Source: Spirochaetaceae bacterium (GTDB lineage Bacteria; Spirochaetota; Spirochaetia; CADAEX01). From it: a stretch of DNA of 6,170 nt. The notes beneath the pieces are model-generated. The model saw only the letters and a list, made by a program, of their open reading frames with translations. It had not been told where the DNA came from and did not search any database. The DNA is taken from the NCBI GenBank assembly GCA_009778835.1, contig WRFK01000097.1:1-6170 (forward strand). The letters are read 5' to 3'. How positions within the stretch are numbered: the first letter of the stretch is position 1; every line of letters starts with the position of its first letter. A program made the position numbers and the translations under genes. Positions 5,245 to 6,170 of this stretch are shown piece by piece.

Positions 5245-6170
5245 ATGAGTGATGAACAAGAAAGCATTGATATGTCCACAATGACAGAAGAGGAAAAAAA
5301 GCAAGTACTCGAAGCTCAGGCAAGAGCCGCACAGGTTCAAAAATCAACTTCTGGGCATAGATCTCTTCAGCACATAGGTGTAATTGTTATAACGATTATT
5401 GCTGGTATGTTTTCAGTTTTCCAGATTTATAATGTTTTTGGAGGTCTTACGGCTCTAAGGCAGAGAGCCATACACCTTGCTTTTGCATTAATAATCTGTT
5501 TGGTTAAGTTTTCTGCAAATAAGAATAAAGGGCTTAAAGAGCCCTGGTTGCCGTATGTTTTTGTTGCTATAGGTCTTTGGACAGCTATAATTCTTCCATT
5601 AAAGTTACCGATGTTCGGAACAGTAGGAATACTGACATTATTAGTGTTGTTTGCTATTCTTTATGTTGCCAGAATGTTTACTGAAAAATGGAGAATTAAA
5701 AATGGCGAAGAATATGAAACCCATGTTGTATGGTATGACTATATATTCATAGCTTTTAGCTTAATAGGATGTACATATATCGCAGTATATGCAGATGACA
5801 TTCTATCAAGAGCTGGTATAGTTTATATTAAAGACCAGGTTATAGGATTCTTCCTTATATTAGCTGTATTTGAAGCAACAAGAAGGTCTATTGGATATAT
5901 TCTTATGTATATCGGTCTTTTTATGCTTCTCTACTGCAGATTTGGAAATATTCTTCCGGATACATCAATATTCTGGCATCCGGGTTCCAACCTTTTTATG
6001 ATAGTAAGACACTTTATCCTTACAGACTCGGGACTTTGGTCATCCCCACTTGGAGTATGCGCAAGCTATATTGCTGCATTCTTATTGCTTGGCTCTTCTC
6101 TCCATGCTTCCGGTCTTGCAGAGGTCATGCTTAAAACTTCAAAAGGTATTTTCGGAACCATGGTCGGTGG
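5245..6170 (+). CDS. TRAP transporter fused permease (DctQ-DctM fusion), partial at 3' end
   Basis: Inner-membrane secondary transporter subunit that imports a small organic solute using an ion gradient together with a periplasmic binding protein. Only the first 308 codons are in the window. After a hydrophilic cytoplasmic tail (1-42) come hydrophobic segments at about 43-65, 75-90, 101-119, 123-144, 163-183, 197-209, 218-235 and 271-288. The family-typical EATRRSIGY (210-218) and the block TDSGLWSSPLGV with a following ASG (260-271, 288-290) place it in the fused TRAP permeases, which usually pair with TAXI-type binding proteins. The start ATG has AAGGA (5233-5237) 7 nt upstream. No binding-protein gene lies upstream; it may be downstream, outside the window. 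The substrate is unknown. The Glu/Lys/Gln-rich N-terminal tail is longer than needed for insertion. Confidence 0.9.
   Translation, partial: MSDEQESIDMSTMTEEEKKQVLEAQARAAQVQKSTSGHRSLQHIGVIVITIIAGMFSVFQIYNVFGGLTALRQRAIHLAFALIICLVKFSANKNKGLKEPWLPYVFVAIGLWTAIILPLKLPMFGTVGILTLLVLFAILYVARMFTEKWRIKNGEEYETHVVWYDYIFIAFSLIGCTYIAVYADDILSRAGIVYIKDQVIGFFLILAVFEATRRSIGYILMYIGLFMLLYCRFGNILPDTSIFWHPGSNLFMIVRHFILTDSGLWSSPLGVCASYIAAFLLLGSSLHASGLAEVMLKTSKGIFGTMVG

Noticed and set aside
5152..5347. Two short minus-strand frames overlapping the leader and start of the TRAP permease
   Set aside because: They are rich in Phe/Leu/Tyr as expected for AT-rich antisense, and they have no ribosome-binding site.

Overview
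This AT-rich bacterial window holds five protein-coding genes: four complete, and one running off the right edge. The short Cys-anchored lipoprotein, the AspRS motif-2 wording (RDEDARGDRQPEFTQ) and the style of the PhnW-like aminotransferase recall spirochaetes (Treponema-like). That is a low-confidence impression; anaerobic deltaproteobacterial groups are not excluded. No rRNA, tRNA, CRISPR array or transposase gene was found.

Positions 1-496 carry no convincing gene. They hold a near-consensus promoter (19-47), a perfect heptanucleotide tandem array (TGATTTC, 11 full copies plus 5 nt, 44-125), and a GC-richer, heavily self-complementary block of about 245 bp (197-442). This block has imperfect inverted-repeat ends and several hairpins, and looks like a miniature non-coding mobile or repetitive element. 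Small competing stems (458-486) lie just past the 3' end of aspS.

Positions 497-3120 hold aspS (aspartyl-tRNA synthetase, minus strand) and a divergent gene for a GntR/HutC-type regulator with a UTRA ligand domain (plus strand). They share a 95-bp intergenic region. A perfect 10-bp palindrome sits there between the -35 and -10 of the regulator's likely promoter and also overlaps the possible aspS -35. The regulator gene ends inside a 36-bp perfect palindrome that should terminate transcription in both directions.

Positions 3121-4795 hold a small lipoprotein gene whose product has one TPR-like helical hairpin, and upstream of it a class V aminotransferase of the 2-aminoethylphosphonate:pyruvate transaminase (PhnW) type. 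Both are on the minus strand. They are separated by about 200 bp containing a 13-bp hairpin, so they are probably separate transcripts.

Positions 4796-6170 hold a 449-bp intergenic region with divergent promoters, followed by the first 308 codons of a fused TRAP transporter permease (DctQ-DctM fusion, the class that usually works with a TAXI-type binding protein). The aminotransferase and transporter could be a functional pair, for example uptake and transamination of an organic or amino acid, but the sequence shows only adjacency. The least explained part of the window is the left 450 bp.
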